Source: Diospyros lotus (Eukaryota > Streptophyta > Magnoliopsida > Ericales > Ebenaceae). Taken from it: a DNA stretch of 64,000 nucleotides. Where the stretch lies: assembly GCF_014633365.1 (NCBI RefSeq), contig NC_068341.1, positions 7,626,001-7,690,000 on the forward strand, read 5' to 3'. Both the position numbers and the translations under genes were made by a program. Positions 48,301 through 57,450 of this stretch are shown here, in pieces. Below the pieces are notes generated by a model. That model was not told where the DNA came from and did no database searches. It saw only the letters and a list, made by a program, of their open reading frames with translations. Within the stretch, counting starts at the first letter, position 1; every line of letters begins with the position of its first letter.

Positions 48301-51300
48301 GAAGTTGGTTGCAAGTTTAATTGCATTTGGTGGGTTTCCAAAGCATGAGAGTGTTTTTTACATGTTCCCATATGATTCCTTAGAGCCGTAGTCATATTTT
48401 TTTTGGGATCACAATGGAACTCCCTAGAACAATAGTTGCAGCTCGCTTTAATTTGACCCTCTGAATTTGTAAACTTTGTAAAATGATCCCACACATCTGA
48501 CCTAGCTCTTAATGTTTTTCTCTTTGCCTTTCCTAGTGATGTTGCACCTCTATCAGCTTCAGATTGACTACCTTGACTTGGTACTATTGGTGTAGATCTT
48601 GAACTATCATCCATACTAGGGATATTTGTTGTGTGATTGGTGTTTTCTTCTCTTGCTATCTAAAATTAATACAATTGTAAATTTGTAATTAATATGTATT
48701 GTATTTAAAGAGTGATTTTAAATATATTCTAGTTGTTGTCATTTGATTTGTGTCCTAGGGAATGAAAAGATCTCACATCATTTATAAGTAAAACAATTGA
48801 GGAATTATGCAATCTATTGGCAGATTGTTTTTTGCTTTTGTTTTTTTTTTTTCCTTTCATTTTGATTTCAGTGGATTCCTGGATTGAGGCATTATGTGGT
48901 TTAATTTAATAATTTGAGCTCGATAAAGGTATTTTCTTTAATTTGACAATCTGTTGACAGATTGTTTTTTATTCTGTATACTGTATGTGGTTTAATTTGA
49001 GCCCAATGAAGGTATTTTCTTTATTTAGGAAAGCTTTGGTTGTTCTAATACGTGTGTTTATTTTATTCTGTTATTGGTGTTTGTTGTGCTATCTTTTGGT
49101 AAAGCCTTCATATTAAAAATCAAGCATGGAAAAATAATCATATATTATATTCTAATTGTATAATTTGTATTGTTCCCTTACATACAACATACATTATTTT
49201 AATAAACACACACACTGCTAAAGAAGGTAATAAAAACTATACAGTTGATGTAAAAAGTATCAGCCAACTATATCATTTTTATAAATGCACACAATAAGAG
49301 ACATGCAGTTTGAAAACTTATGGTGTTTATGAAAAAGTAAAAGGGGAAAGAAATAACTGAATTATTATTAAATTTGTTGGATTACTACTTTATTCATATT
49401 TTGACATTTTTTTTAAAGTTGTTAATGCATGTGACATGACATTATAAGATAAGATTTCATTATTGTTTAACTGTAAAAATTTCAAGATCACAACATAAGA
49501 ACAATGCATTGGTTGTGGTAATTATTTTTAAGAGTGACATCCAACCAACCACATACAATATAAAATCATTTACACAAAAAATTTTCAAATTAGTGGACAT
49601 CAACAGATTCAACACAATAGTGCATCCAACCACATATATACAGTATAAAATCATTTACACGCTTATTAGTTATTGCTCAAATTAGTGGACATCAACAGAT
49701 TCAACACAACAATTACATGATGACATCCAACCACATACAGTACAAAATCATTTACACGAAAATTTTTCAGATTAGTGAACATCAACAGAACAGATTCAAC
49801 ACAACAGTGACATCCGACCAAAAAGATACTTAAAAAATAATCGAATGTTCCATTGACTCATCAGAACAATTTCAGATTAGTGAACAGACAAAAGAGAACA
49901 GTCAACAAAGAACAAAATAAAAGCATTTACACGAAAATGTTAAACAGTCAACAAAGAACAAACTAAGGTAAGTTACCCTTAGGAGTGGACGGACGGACGA
50001 CTAAATCGCTTTAGGAGTGGATGGTGGACCGTGGACGGACGCTAGTGATATTTGCAAAACAAAAGAACTAAATAAATACAGAGAGATAAAGGCATAATAG
50101 CCGCATAGAGGCTAGAGCAACTAAAAAATAAAGAGATCGCTCGAGAGAGAAAGAGATCGCACGATGAGTCAATAATAGAAGTAGAACTAACCTGTTTGAT
50201 GGCGGTGGTGACGAAGGACGGCCGAAAGCAATCGATGACGATGGTAGACGGCGACAGTAGGGTTTTGGTAGGGGGTTAGGGTTTCAATTTCGAGCCTCTC
50301 TCGTCGATTAGAAATCTGGAGAAGGCTTGAGAATGCACTCGAAGTCCCCTCACGCACGATTAACCGAAGCCATCACAAAACGACGTCGTTTGATCATTGG
50401 TCAGCTTTGATTAATTGGTTAACCGACCACCAAACCGAGCTTATATTTAACTAACCGAATTGAACCTTTCTAACCGAACCGACCCGGGGGTAACCGAACC
50501 GGTTACCGAGCCATATTTAATCGAACCAACCGGTTCGGTCGGTTCGGTTTGACCGAACCCCTGCACACCCCTAGCTAGCTATGTGATTTATATGTTAGTC
50601 TATGTTGATGATATATTAATCACTGGTTCCAATTCAGCAGCTTTGCGTGCTTGCATAGCCGATCTAGATCGTTCCTTTGCTTTAAAAACTTTGGGAACTG
50701 TCAATTATTTTTTGGGGTTTGAAGCTTATCGTGATCACTCTGGTCTCTATCTCACTCAATTCAAATATGTTCGTGATTTGTTGGAAAAGGCCTCAATGCA
50801 GGATTGTAAACCTTGTAGTACTCCTATGGCTGCTAGTACTTCTCTTACTGTTGATGGAGAGCTGTTTTCCCAACCTAAGTTGTATCGTACTCTAATTGGT
50901 TCCTTGCAATATCTTACTTACACCTGGCCTGATATTGCTTTCACGGTAAATAAATTGAGTCAATTCATGGCTGCTCCTAAACTGCAACATTAGTTAGCTT
51001 GTAAACGGTTGTTGAGGTATATTAAAGGAACTGTTGGTTTGGGTCTAGTTTTCTCTTCCTCAGCTGAAACTTTGTCTATCATGGTCTACACGGATGCAGA
51101 TCATGCTGGCTGCTGAGTAACTCGTTGATCTACTACCAGGTTTTGTGTCTATCTTGGACAAAATCTTGTTGTATGGGGATCAAATAAGCAATTGGTTGTT
51201 GCTCGTTCAGTGGGTGAAGCTGAATACAGAGCTGTTGCCTTGGGAGTAACTAAAATTGTGTGGCTGAAGAATCTATTGCAAGAGCTGGGATATCCTTGTA

Positions 51301-54300
51301 AAGCTACTCCTATTGTGTGGTGTGACAATTTAGCTGCCAAAAGTATGGCAGAAAATCCTGTATATCACTCACGGACAAAACACATCGGTGTTGATGTTCA
51401 TTTTGTAAGGGAGAAAGTAGAAAATGGTGAGGTGGAGATCAGGTATGTTCCTATTGCTGAACAAGTTGCCGATGTTTTCACTAAGGGGCTGCCTAGAGAT
51501 TGGTTTCATTTGCTGTGCACTAAATTGGGCCTTACAGAGACACCTACAAGAATGTTTCAGCAACAGGAGTCTAAATTGAAGGGAAGTGTGGAAGAGTTAA
51601 ATAGTTAGTGTTGTCAGTTCGTTTGTTAACTCTGTTATGTTTAAGTTAGCATGGTTTACTCAGCTATTTGTCTAGCTGATATGCGGTATTATGCGCCTAT
51701 ATAAGGAGAGAAACTATATTCGTTTAGTATGTATGTTTTGATCCTTGTGATCTGTTTTTCTGTAATTCAAGTTCCTTTGCTCTTGGATAGTTTCTTTCTT
51801 CTTCGTAATTCAGTTCTGCCCTAGATCTAATTCTCACAATTCCAACTTCAAAAGTAATATTGATCAGTGCTCAACTATGCACGAGTATAGGGCACAGCTC
51901 ATTAGTACTGATCTCTGAGTGGGTACTGTGTGATGCGTCTGTTGTTCTGTGTCTGTGCATAAAGATTTGGTCTTAAAGATGGAAGCCCAAAACAAAGTCA
52001 TATACCTCTCCATATGTGGGATATATCCCCAAGCTGTAGTCCAATTTGAATGATGACTAATTTGTGTGATTTGGAAAATCAGTGGTGATGTATGCATGCT
52101 CATGTAGTAGCATTGAACAGATCTTGGAATTTCCTTTGTTCAACTGGTCCACTAAAGGGAAAAAATACTGAAGCCGTTCTGCAACAGGCTGTGATTGACC
52201 TTAACTTTCTATGTGTACACAGAGTTATGCCAGTTTGGTTACCTTGCTTCTTGACTAATTTGGATTGGGGCAAGGTGTTGGAAATATCACAAATTTACTC
52301 AAATGATAATTCGAATAACAGCTGAATTTCTCTCCTAATCTTATGACTGAAAAATAGGAGATAAAAAGATAAAGTGATAAGGTGATTTGGAGATTAGAAA
52401 ACTCGAAAAATAAAGGGATAAAGGCAGTAGATAATTCTAGATATCTCAACAGTTTTTTAAATTCTTCTTGTTGTATTTTATCTTCTAAACATTGAAATAT
52501 GTTCCTAGAATATAGGAGATAATCTAGATGTTGTGTATAAATATCCCATACTACCCGATAATAAATCAAGCAAGCAATATATAGTTCTTTCAGCTTGTTT
52601 CATCTTCTTCAACACAAGGTAGTACTCAACAGTTAGATTTTGTAGAAACTAGTATACATACTAAATGTTTGAGCTGTACGCAAGGAACTTGACTGGTTCA
52701 CATGTGGAGCAATATTAATCTCGTTGTTTGCTTAACATTTTATAATGCAATCTCATTTTTCAAAAGGGCATGAGCTTATATATCATTTTCAGTTCTTTAC
52801 TCTGCCAAGACATTGCTCATTCCCAATTTTTTTGCATTTTCTGTATTAGAGTTTTGTGGTTGGTTTTTTGCCTGACTATATGTGTTATTGTTATGGCTAA
52901 ATGATTTGGCCATAGTCTCTGGGTACTGATGCAAAGACTTTGGCTTCATTCTGATCTTAACTCCTAGTTCTTTTTAATTCTTTTCGCTGCAGATGTCTGA
53001 GTTGCTTAATCAGAGATCTTCAGTTCAAGGGAAAGTCCCTTCAGGCTATCTTAATGCTATCTTTGATTTAAGTGGAGACTGGTTGACAGATGCCTCAGAT
53101 GCAAAATATCTTGCTTTTGATGGTTGGTTCATCTCACTATACTATTTGCACCTGACTGCATCTCCCCTAGTACTCCGAGACACTGTGAAAAAATCTGTTC
53201 CATCTCATTGGAATCCAGCATCACTGTCTAGGTAATTTTTTTATTTTTTTCTGTATAATAATTTAGCATTTTACGAATCTTATTCTATCACACGTCAAGA
53301 GGAGCCAAGAATAGGTAAATCATCGCACTTGTATGAAGAGAAATGAAACAGAGTCACAGAGGATCATTAGTTTTTTGCAGTTCTTGATGACTTGAATAGG
53401 TTCATTTTGTTGTTTCTTCCTCTCTTTTTTTTTCCTGCTAACCCACAATGTGGGGAAAATATCATATATCAGCAAAATTACAAGCTTGGGAAAGACAGAT
53501 TAGAATGATAGAAAGACATAAACTGAAACAATCAAGCAAGATCAAATGAAATCTAAGAAACTGAAGAGAGAGCTTCTCTCTCAAATAAGCTAGCAATATG
53601 AGGTGGAAGACTATTAAACCCCAGCTTAGAAGAACAACTTTTAGCAAAGGAAATCAGAGCATGTGCAGCCTTATTAGTGGATCTATGAGAGTGGTGCAAG
53701 GACCAATCTGGATGTAACCCAATAAATGTTGAATGTCAGCAATTTGAGAGTGAATTGTTGTTTCTTCCTTTGCGTGCATAGGGTTTGGCCCTTTTTCACT
53801 TTTTTGTTTTGTGAACTATTTGCTTGTAAAAATTAGCCCAGGGTCAGAGGCAGAGAGAGCAAAACTTAGTAACTGACAGAAAGGAATAGGGTAACAAAAA
53901 ATTCACACTCCTCAGTAACTTAAGATGTTGAGTTTTGGGCATAAGGAGTAAGCACAAAGGAATGAGGGAGGACCTGGGATGTTCTTTTAATTTAGCTGTC
54001 TGTCTACTTATCACCTGCAAAGCCATCTCTCTCTCTCTCTCTCTCTCATTAGGCAAGCACATCTGTAGTTTTACAATCTGAAATGATCATGTTTAGTGAT
54101 GCTGATTAGGCTTCCTTTGGCAGGTTTATCCAGACCTATGGAACTCATATAATTGTAGGCATGGCTGTTGGAGGCCAAGATTTGCTTTGTCTAAAACAAA
54201 AACCATCATCAACAATTCCTCATGCTGAACTTAAGCAATGTTTGGAGGATCTTGGAGATTGTCTATTTTCAGATGGAATGAGTCCTCCTCTACTAGATAA

Positions 54301-56629
54301 GAAGACAAAAGACAGCAAACACAAAGTATTTATAATATATCTCCAATTGGTTTCTGTTGGAGCATGAATCAAGTATGTAATTAATTTTGTATTATTCTCT
54401 CGTATAATAGGTTCCAGAGGTCTTCAAACGTATGCTGCAGCCTCGCACCATGCAATTTACCAGCATTACAGAGACATCAGGCAAGGAGGTAAGAAGCTGC
54501 AAACTTTATGCAATCTGGCATGAAATGTGCAACTTGCTAATCCACAATTACTTCTGCACAGGGCCTGACTATCATCTGGTCAAAAAGAGGAGGTGATGTG
54601 TTCTCAAACATTCATTCAAAGTGGCTCCAGACAGTGCCTGCTAATCCTGAAGCCATTCTCTTTAGATTTGTGCCCATTACTTCTCTCCTTACTGGTGTCC
54701 CAGGAAGTGGTTACCTGAGTCATGCAATCAACTTGTATCTCCGCTGTAAGTGTTTTATCAGTTTTATTATCTGCATCCATATATTTTCTCTGGGCATTGT
54801 TATCATCCGAGTGCTTTTTTCATTCTATAAATCATTATGGATGGGAAAAATGTTCATGGAAGTGGTAAAAGACAATGGTTGTCATGGCTGGCGATGTGAT
54901 GGATGTCATGGAAGACACCAATCAATCTGTACCGATTGTCTTGGATAGAAATGATATTCCAAATTTCATTCTCCATTGCTGAAATGGGAGTTATGCACTG
55001 ACTTCTTCACTTTTTTAGGGTTTGTTTCTAGATGGACTCTTGGCCATCTTTAGCACCCTTTGAGAAATTAGATTCTTGGGCACTTTTTCATTCACGAACA
55101 AGCTATCTCTTACTTGCCGGAAAATATATATATAATAAAATAATGTATGTGTTAATTCATTGACAAGTAATCCTATTGTCAGATAAGCCTGCCCTAGAGG
55201 ATCTGCAGTACTTCTTAGAGTTCCAAGTTCCTAGGCAATGGGCACCTTTGTTCTGTGAGCTTCCTCTTAGGCATCAAAGAAGGAAGGATTCCTGTCCTAC
55301 ACTACAGTTCAGATTGATAGGTCCAAAGATTCATATGACTTCTACCCAGGTACACTCCCATCTCTTGTCTCTTATCACCTCTTATTTTGTGTATGTGTGC
55401 GTGTGTCTATGCACAAGCGGGGAATGAAAAACATGTGCATTTTAATTTTACAAATGCAGTTTAGTTGCTAGTTTATGTATTAATTGGTTATACAAAATAG
55501 TATTATTCTTCTATAGTGTTGTAAATGATTGGTAAGCTAAAATCTACATACTCAACCACACCTAGTGGAATTAGAGCTCGATATGGTGTTGCCGTGTTGG
55601 GGAGATAGGATAAATGCTAATGAAATGCTCACTCTCTCTAGCCTGTAGTCATCTTGTATCATCGTAACCTGAAGTTTTGGTTGTGGAGCCACATCTTTTT
55701 CCTAATAGATTGGCTTGGCAAGGATACTGTCCCAAAGAATATTTGTGGTAAGAAATGACTTTGCCTTACTGATCTTGTCGTCCAGTTTTGCACCAGTGTG
55801 TGGCAAAATTGTTCTCCATGCATATATATCTCCATTCCTTACAGTGTCTAATATACAAGTGCGCATCAATAAAATGTTTTAAATTCCCATTCTTTTTTAT
55901 CTTATTCAGGTTTCAACTGGGCAGAAGCCAGTTACAGGCCTGCGCTTGTATTTGGAAGGGAAGAAAAGCAACTGGTTGGCAATACATGTGCAGCATCTCT
56001 CTAGCATTCCAAATATTATGACATTAAAATTGGGCGATCCATCCACAAGCAGGCCATGTCAATGGCGAGGATCCGATGATTATGAGTTGAGTGACCAATA
56101 CCTAGAACCGGTTAGCTGGAAGAGATACTCGAATGTATGCTCATCAGCAGTTAAGCCTGATCCGAACTGGTTGCTGGGGGAGAAGCCTGGTGTTTTCATA
56201 GTAACTGGTGCACAACTCATCAGCAAGGGGAGGTGGCCGAGGTCCGTGCTTCACCTTCGCCTGCTCTACACCCACCTACCAAACTGCTCCATTCGGAAAA
56301 CAGAGTGGGCTGCAGCACCAGTACCTTCTCGCAAGTCAAGCATCCTTGTGAACCTAGGCAACACTTTCACATTCACTCAGCCGATAGCTACTCAGGGACC
56401 AAAGCAGCTTCCGGCTGCGTTGAACTCCGGCGTCTACCCGGATGGCCCGCCTGTGCCAGCTCGCTCCCGGAAGCTGCTTAAATATGTCGATACATCGGAG
56501 GTCATGCGGGGCCCTCATCATTCCCCAGGGCATTGGTTGGTAACCGCTGCTAAGCTGGTGACAGATGGTGGGAAGATTGGTTTGCAGGTAAAGTTTGCCC
56601 TGGTGGATTATGAAGAACAGGAACCATAG
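27340..56629 (+). CDS. MACPF domain-containing protein (CAD1/NSL1 family)
   Basis: Seven exons join in frame: 27340-27594, 52993-53231, 54124-54325, 54411-54488, 54562-54745, 55183-55349 and 55910-56629. They give about 614 residues, normal for plant MACPF proteins. All introns are GT-AG. Exon 1 (MAGLHSPIEIKALEALGSGFD; SRPGGGRLVALDEDNKRDI) and exon 2 (GYLNAIFDLSGDWLTDA; LAFDGWFISLYYLHL) lead into the MACPF signature RFIQTYGTHIIVGMAVGGQD near residues 165-184. The C-terminal part includes VSTGQKPVTGLRLYLEGKK, HLRLLYTHLPNC and WLVTAAKLVTDGGKIGLQVKFAL. In Arabidopsis, CAD1 and NSL1 restrain salicylate-dependent cell death; the pore-forming activity of the plant family is unproven. Intron 1 is 25,398 bp and holds four transposon insertions, three of them nested. 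Exon borders look intact, so the gene may still work. Confidence 0.93.
27595..30158. other. 5' part of MACPF intron 1, no gene recognised
   Basis: This is mostly AT-rich intron sequence. A (TA)n run at about 29727-29747 precedes a stretch (29750-30150) with an unusual high-complexity composition and a long minus-strand open frame. That stretch could be an old retroposon tail, but no domain was recognised and no boundaries were found. Confidence 0.4.
30159..30391 (+). repeat. 5' LTR of the intron-1 copia element
   Basis: The LTR is 233 bp. Compared with the 3' LTR it lacks 19 bp near 30342. The lost segment lies between two copies of an AGTT(T/C)CTTT sequence, so the gap looks like a slip or recombination between short direct repeats. 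Confidence 0.95.
30421..31848 (+). pseudogene. copia gag, zinc knuckle and protease, cut by the hAT end
   Basis: The ATG at 30421 opens MASDRVVSSASASPPRQ. The gag body contains LDTRNYIFWKGQILATIHAFDL and LKTICHSLAAI-type segments. One in-frame TAG at about 30799 interrupts it; the frame is the same on either side, so a single base change may explain it. The zinc knuckle is CQLCGKPGHFVDRCY, and the protease motif is WFVDSGATNHIT. The frame ends NVIAEF at 31848, where the first three bases of the hAT inverted repeat (TAG) supply a stop codon. Confidence 0.92.
31849..32110 (+). repeat. left hAT terminal and subterminal repeat zone
   Basis: About 16 bp of terminal repeat (TAGGGGTGTGCAGGGG) is followed by many direct and inverted copies of CGGTTCGGTT / AACCGAACC up to about 32100. 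There is also a perfect palindrome, AAACGACGTCGTTT, near 32062. Subterminal motif clusters of this kind are the usual binding sites of hAT transposases. Confidence 0.85.
35618..35894 (+). repeat. 5' LTR of the young copia element
   Basis: It begins TGTTGGACGAGAAAAG, ends CTCGTTTCA, and is followed immediately by the primer-binding site. A TATATATA run near 35830 may be its promoter TATA element. Confidence 0.97.
35960..37671 (+). pseudogene. copia gag, zinc knuckle and protease (young element)
   Basis: The probable start is the ATG at 35960 (MADVPQNPTLTEASATSS), but frame breaks occur before 36259. From there 470 codons stay open: gag body ([42 protein letters not shown]), zinc knuckle CDHCNRPYHTKDTCW, protease WIIDTGASDHMS with a Thr where relatives have Ser, and MLWHKRLGHPSFPYL of the pre-integrase region. 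The frame is lost after INKDQS at about 37580. Confidence 0.92.
37668..38321 (+). pseudogene. copia integrase (young element)
   Basis: The 217 codons run from IHNDIWGPSKHPN through LRTDNGREYFSHDL and [22 protein letters not shown] to GYSPFQKGYKCY. The two aspartates (NDIW and TDN) are present, but the residue that should be the catalytic glutamate (AERKN in the relatives in this window) is lysine here (AKRKN). That would inactivate strand transfer. The reading frame stops at 38321. Confidence 0.9.
38406..40429 (+). pseudogene. copia reverse transcriptase and RNase H (young element)
   Basis: Three consecutive open stretches are seen. 38406-39467 has the linker and RT fingers ([48 protein letters not shown]). 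39491-40114 has the palm and RNase H start (FFDADWVGSLEDSRSTTGYC). 40148-40429 has the RNase H end (YSDSKSAISIVRNPIQHDRMKH). The YVDD box survives but spans a frameshift near 39467. A TAA in the SSAEAEFRAIA region ends the second piece. About six changes separate this polyprotein from an open frame across the whole element. Confidence 0.92.
40437..40713 (+). repeat. 3' LTR of the young copia element
   Basis: It is 277 bp and identical to the 5' LTR except for three substitutions. It is followed by the duplicated target AGTCT at 40714-40718. Confidence 0.97.
43746..43937. other. central spacer of the palindrome
   Basis: About 190 bp between the two arms shows no mirror symmetry and no hAT terminal sequence. 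It would form the loop of any hairpin RNA. The exact edges could move by 10-20 bp, because homology fades near AAAAATTTCTT and its mirror AAAAACTTCTC. Confidence 0.75.
46372..48659 (-). pseudogene. hAT transposase, right copy
   Basis: Read on the minus strand, the order is BED finger (CNYCSREFHCDPKKNMTTALRNHMGTC), the middle domain in fragments (CLTAHYIDNNWTLKKK; LTVDNASSNDVVVGN) and a 365-codon open stretch, 47551-46454. The open stretch covers the catalytic C-half and dimerisation tail (DVATRWNSTYLMLE; AVVLDPRHKLEFM; WWKVNSHRFPILSSMARDVLAI). A last small exon ends at 46372. The position equivalent to the left start codon is ATA instead of ATG (48659-48657). The frameshifts near the end of the BED exon and before DVATRWN are shared with the left copy, so they existed before the duplication. 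Confidence 0.9.
50340..50573 (-). repeat. right hAT terminal and subterminal repeat zone
   Basis: It has the same TAGGGGTGTGCAGGGGTTCGG end and AACCGAACC motif clusters as the left end, in mirror orientation. It has more substitutions and small gaps than the transposase part, but the AAACGACGTCGTTT palindrome is intact (about 50380-50393). Confidence 0.85.
50580..51608 (+). pseudogene. C-terminal RT and RNase H of the intron-1 copia element
   Basis: The pol frame resumes at VIYMLVYVDDILITGSNSAAL, so only the YVDD palm onward is kept. It continues through YFLGFEAYRDHSGLYLTQFKY and SLQYLTYTWPDIAFTVNKLSQF to a stop at 50993. RNase H follows (SVGEAEYRAVALGVTKIVWL; CDNLAAKSMAENPVYHSRTKH; EQVADVFTKGLP). 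At least two stops lie between 50993 and 51192. The fragment sits directly against the right hAT end, with no matching flank. Confidence 0.92.
51587..51838 (+). repeat. 3' LTR of the intron-1 copia element
   Basis: At 252 bp it is 19 bp longer than the 5' copy. It is followed by ATTCC, which matches the left flank ATTCG at four of five bases. Confidence 0.95.
51839..52992. other. 3' part of MACPF intron 1
   Basis: Apart from the solo LTR at 52276-52614, this is ordinary T-rich intron sequence. It ends in the acceptor CGCTGCAG at 52992, just before MACPF exon 2. Confidence 0.6.
52276..52614. repeat. solo LTR with perfect target duplication
   Basis: A 339-bp segment begins TGTTGGAAATATCAC and ends CATCTTCTTCAACA. 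It is flanked on both sides by CAAGG (52271-52275 and 52615-52619). No internal retrotransposon sequence is attached, so it is probably what remained after recombination between two LTRs. Plus-strand orientation is suggested by a TATAAATA near 52537 and AATAAA near 52560. The family differs from the other LTRs in the window. Confidence 0.88.
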
Positions 56630-57450
56630 TAGTCATCGTGGATGTGGACCAAATACGGTTAGGTCAACCCATTGGGCATTTTTGTTGATATGTTTTCCTT
56701 TTTAGGCTCAGATAATTTTGTTTGTACAGGTGCAAGTACTTCTCCTCTACTGCATTGCATTACCCTCCTTTGGTTTTAAGTGTTTCATCATTGTTTCGCC
56801 CACTTCATTGCAATGTAGTAGTCCTTTCTTCTTTCTTTCTTCTCATTATCAATTCCATAACATTGTTGTGTTACGGTACAACTTAAGAACCAAAGGGGCA
56901 AAGTCTCAATAAGGCATCTGTAATTTCAAACCTGGGGTTAAATTGATTATTGCACTTTAAAAAGATATAAAAACAAATTATTGTATTTTTAGATCTTGGA
57001 GTCACATTAGTCCTTATGATAAGTTGTTATTTAAAATCATCCAATAACGTTTTAATTTTGTAAGTCATCTTCAATCAAAATAACCTAGCATTATTGCAAA
57101 TTTGCAAGCACCCAAATCGAACCTAAATTCACATTCGAACAACTCACATAATTATAATATATCTTTTTAAAATACAGTGACCAATTTGATTTTAAATTTT
57201 AAAATATAATAACTTATTTAACCTTTGTTAAAATAAAATGACCAATTTGATCCTTAAGTGCAAACCAAAATGGTTCAGGTTAAGAACATAATATTAAAAT
57301 AAAAGATGAATATCAAAAGTTCCATTTTTGAGGGCGGGTGTTAGCCCCTTGTAATATATTGGAGCATATATGTAGCATGAAAATGCACGAATACGTCCCC
57401 AAGTATCATTCTTATTTACCTATTGTAAAGGTCGTCCAGCCATAACTTCA
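56630..57450. other. region between the convergent MACPF and PWD genes
   Basis: This contains both 3' untranslated regions. From 56930 to 57250 it is AT-rich, with phrases such as 'gtcacattagtcctta' and 'gaccaatttgat' that recur in degenerate plant repeats. No boundaries or coding sequence were recognised. Confidence 0.55.

Larger units (their letters stand above)
31849..50573. mobile_element. 18.7-kb palindromic hAT structure (inverted duplication)
   Basis: Both ends carry the same hAT-type terminal sequence, TAGGGGTGTGCAGGGGTTCGG, pointing outward. From each end inward the order is identical: AACCG-rich subterminal repeats, leader, intron, BED-finger and hAT transposase exons, and 3' flank. 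The arms meet around a spacer of about 192 bp (about 43746-43937). The right arm is about 6.64 kb. The left arm is about 6.80 kb once the copia insertion at 35618-40718 is discounted. Sampled stretches are nearly identical; for example, the mirrored 62-codon frames at 43264-43452 and 44227-44415 differ at two residues. An ordinary hAT would have different 5' and 3' halves; here both are the 5' half. The 8-bp flanks (31841-31848 and 50574-50581) do not match. Confidence 0.9.
43938..50573 (-). repeat. right arm of the hAT palindrome
   Basis: This is the uninterrupted inverted copy of the left arm. It keeps the pre-insertion site of the young copia element, and has one 46-bp subterminal unit fewer than the left arm. 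It ends TGCACACCCCTA at 50573, the mirror of the left terminal repeat. Confidence 0.9.
30159..51838 (+). mobile_element. Ty1/copia retrotransposon hosting a nested hAT palindrome
   Basis: The LTRs are at 30159-30391 and 51587-51838, both beginning TGTGGAAGAG and ending TTCTCACA. The flanks are ATTCG on the left and ATTCC on the right, a 5-bp target duplication with one change. A primer-binding site (TGGTATCAGAGCC) starts at 30392 and a polypurine-like AATTGAAGGGAAG ends at 51586. Gag, zinc knuckle and protease lie at 30421-31848, and the end of RT and RNase H at 50580-51608. Integrase and the N-terminal RT, about 2 kb, are missing. In their place sits the hAT palindrome 31849-50573. The LTRs differ by about seven substitutions and one 19-bp gap in the left copy. 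The element lies in sense orientation inside MACPF intron 1. Confidence 0.95.

Noticed and set aside
31849..50573. The palindrome as an assembly artefact
   Set aside because: The arms differ by substitutions, by a start-codon change, by a 46-bp unit and by a 5.1-kb copia insertion with target duplication, so they are distinct sequences. Long reads would still be worth checking.
31849..50573. Simple insertion of two separate hAT elements
   Set aside because: Neither copy has a 3' terminus, both end at the same internal point and share frameshifts. It is less likely than one duplicated copy, but not excluded.
54598..54948. 116-codon frame as a complete ORF
   Set aside because: Only its first part is MACPF exon 5 (to 54745); the rest is intron readthrough past a good GTAAGT donor.
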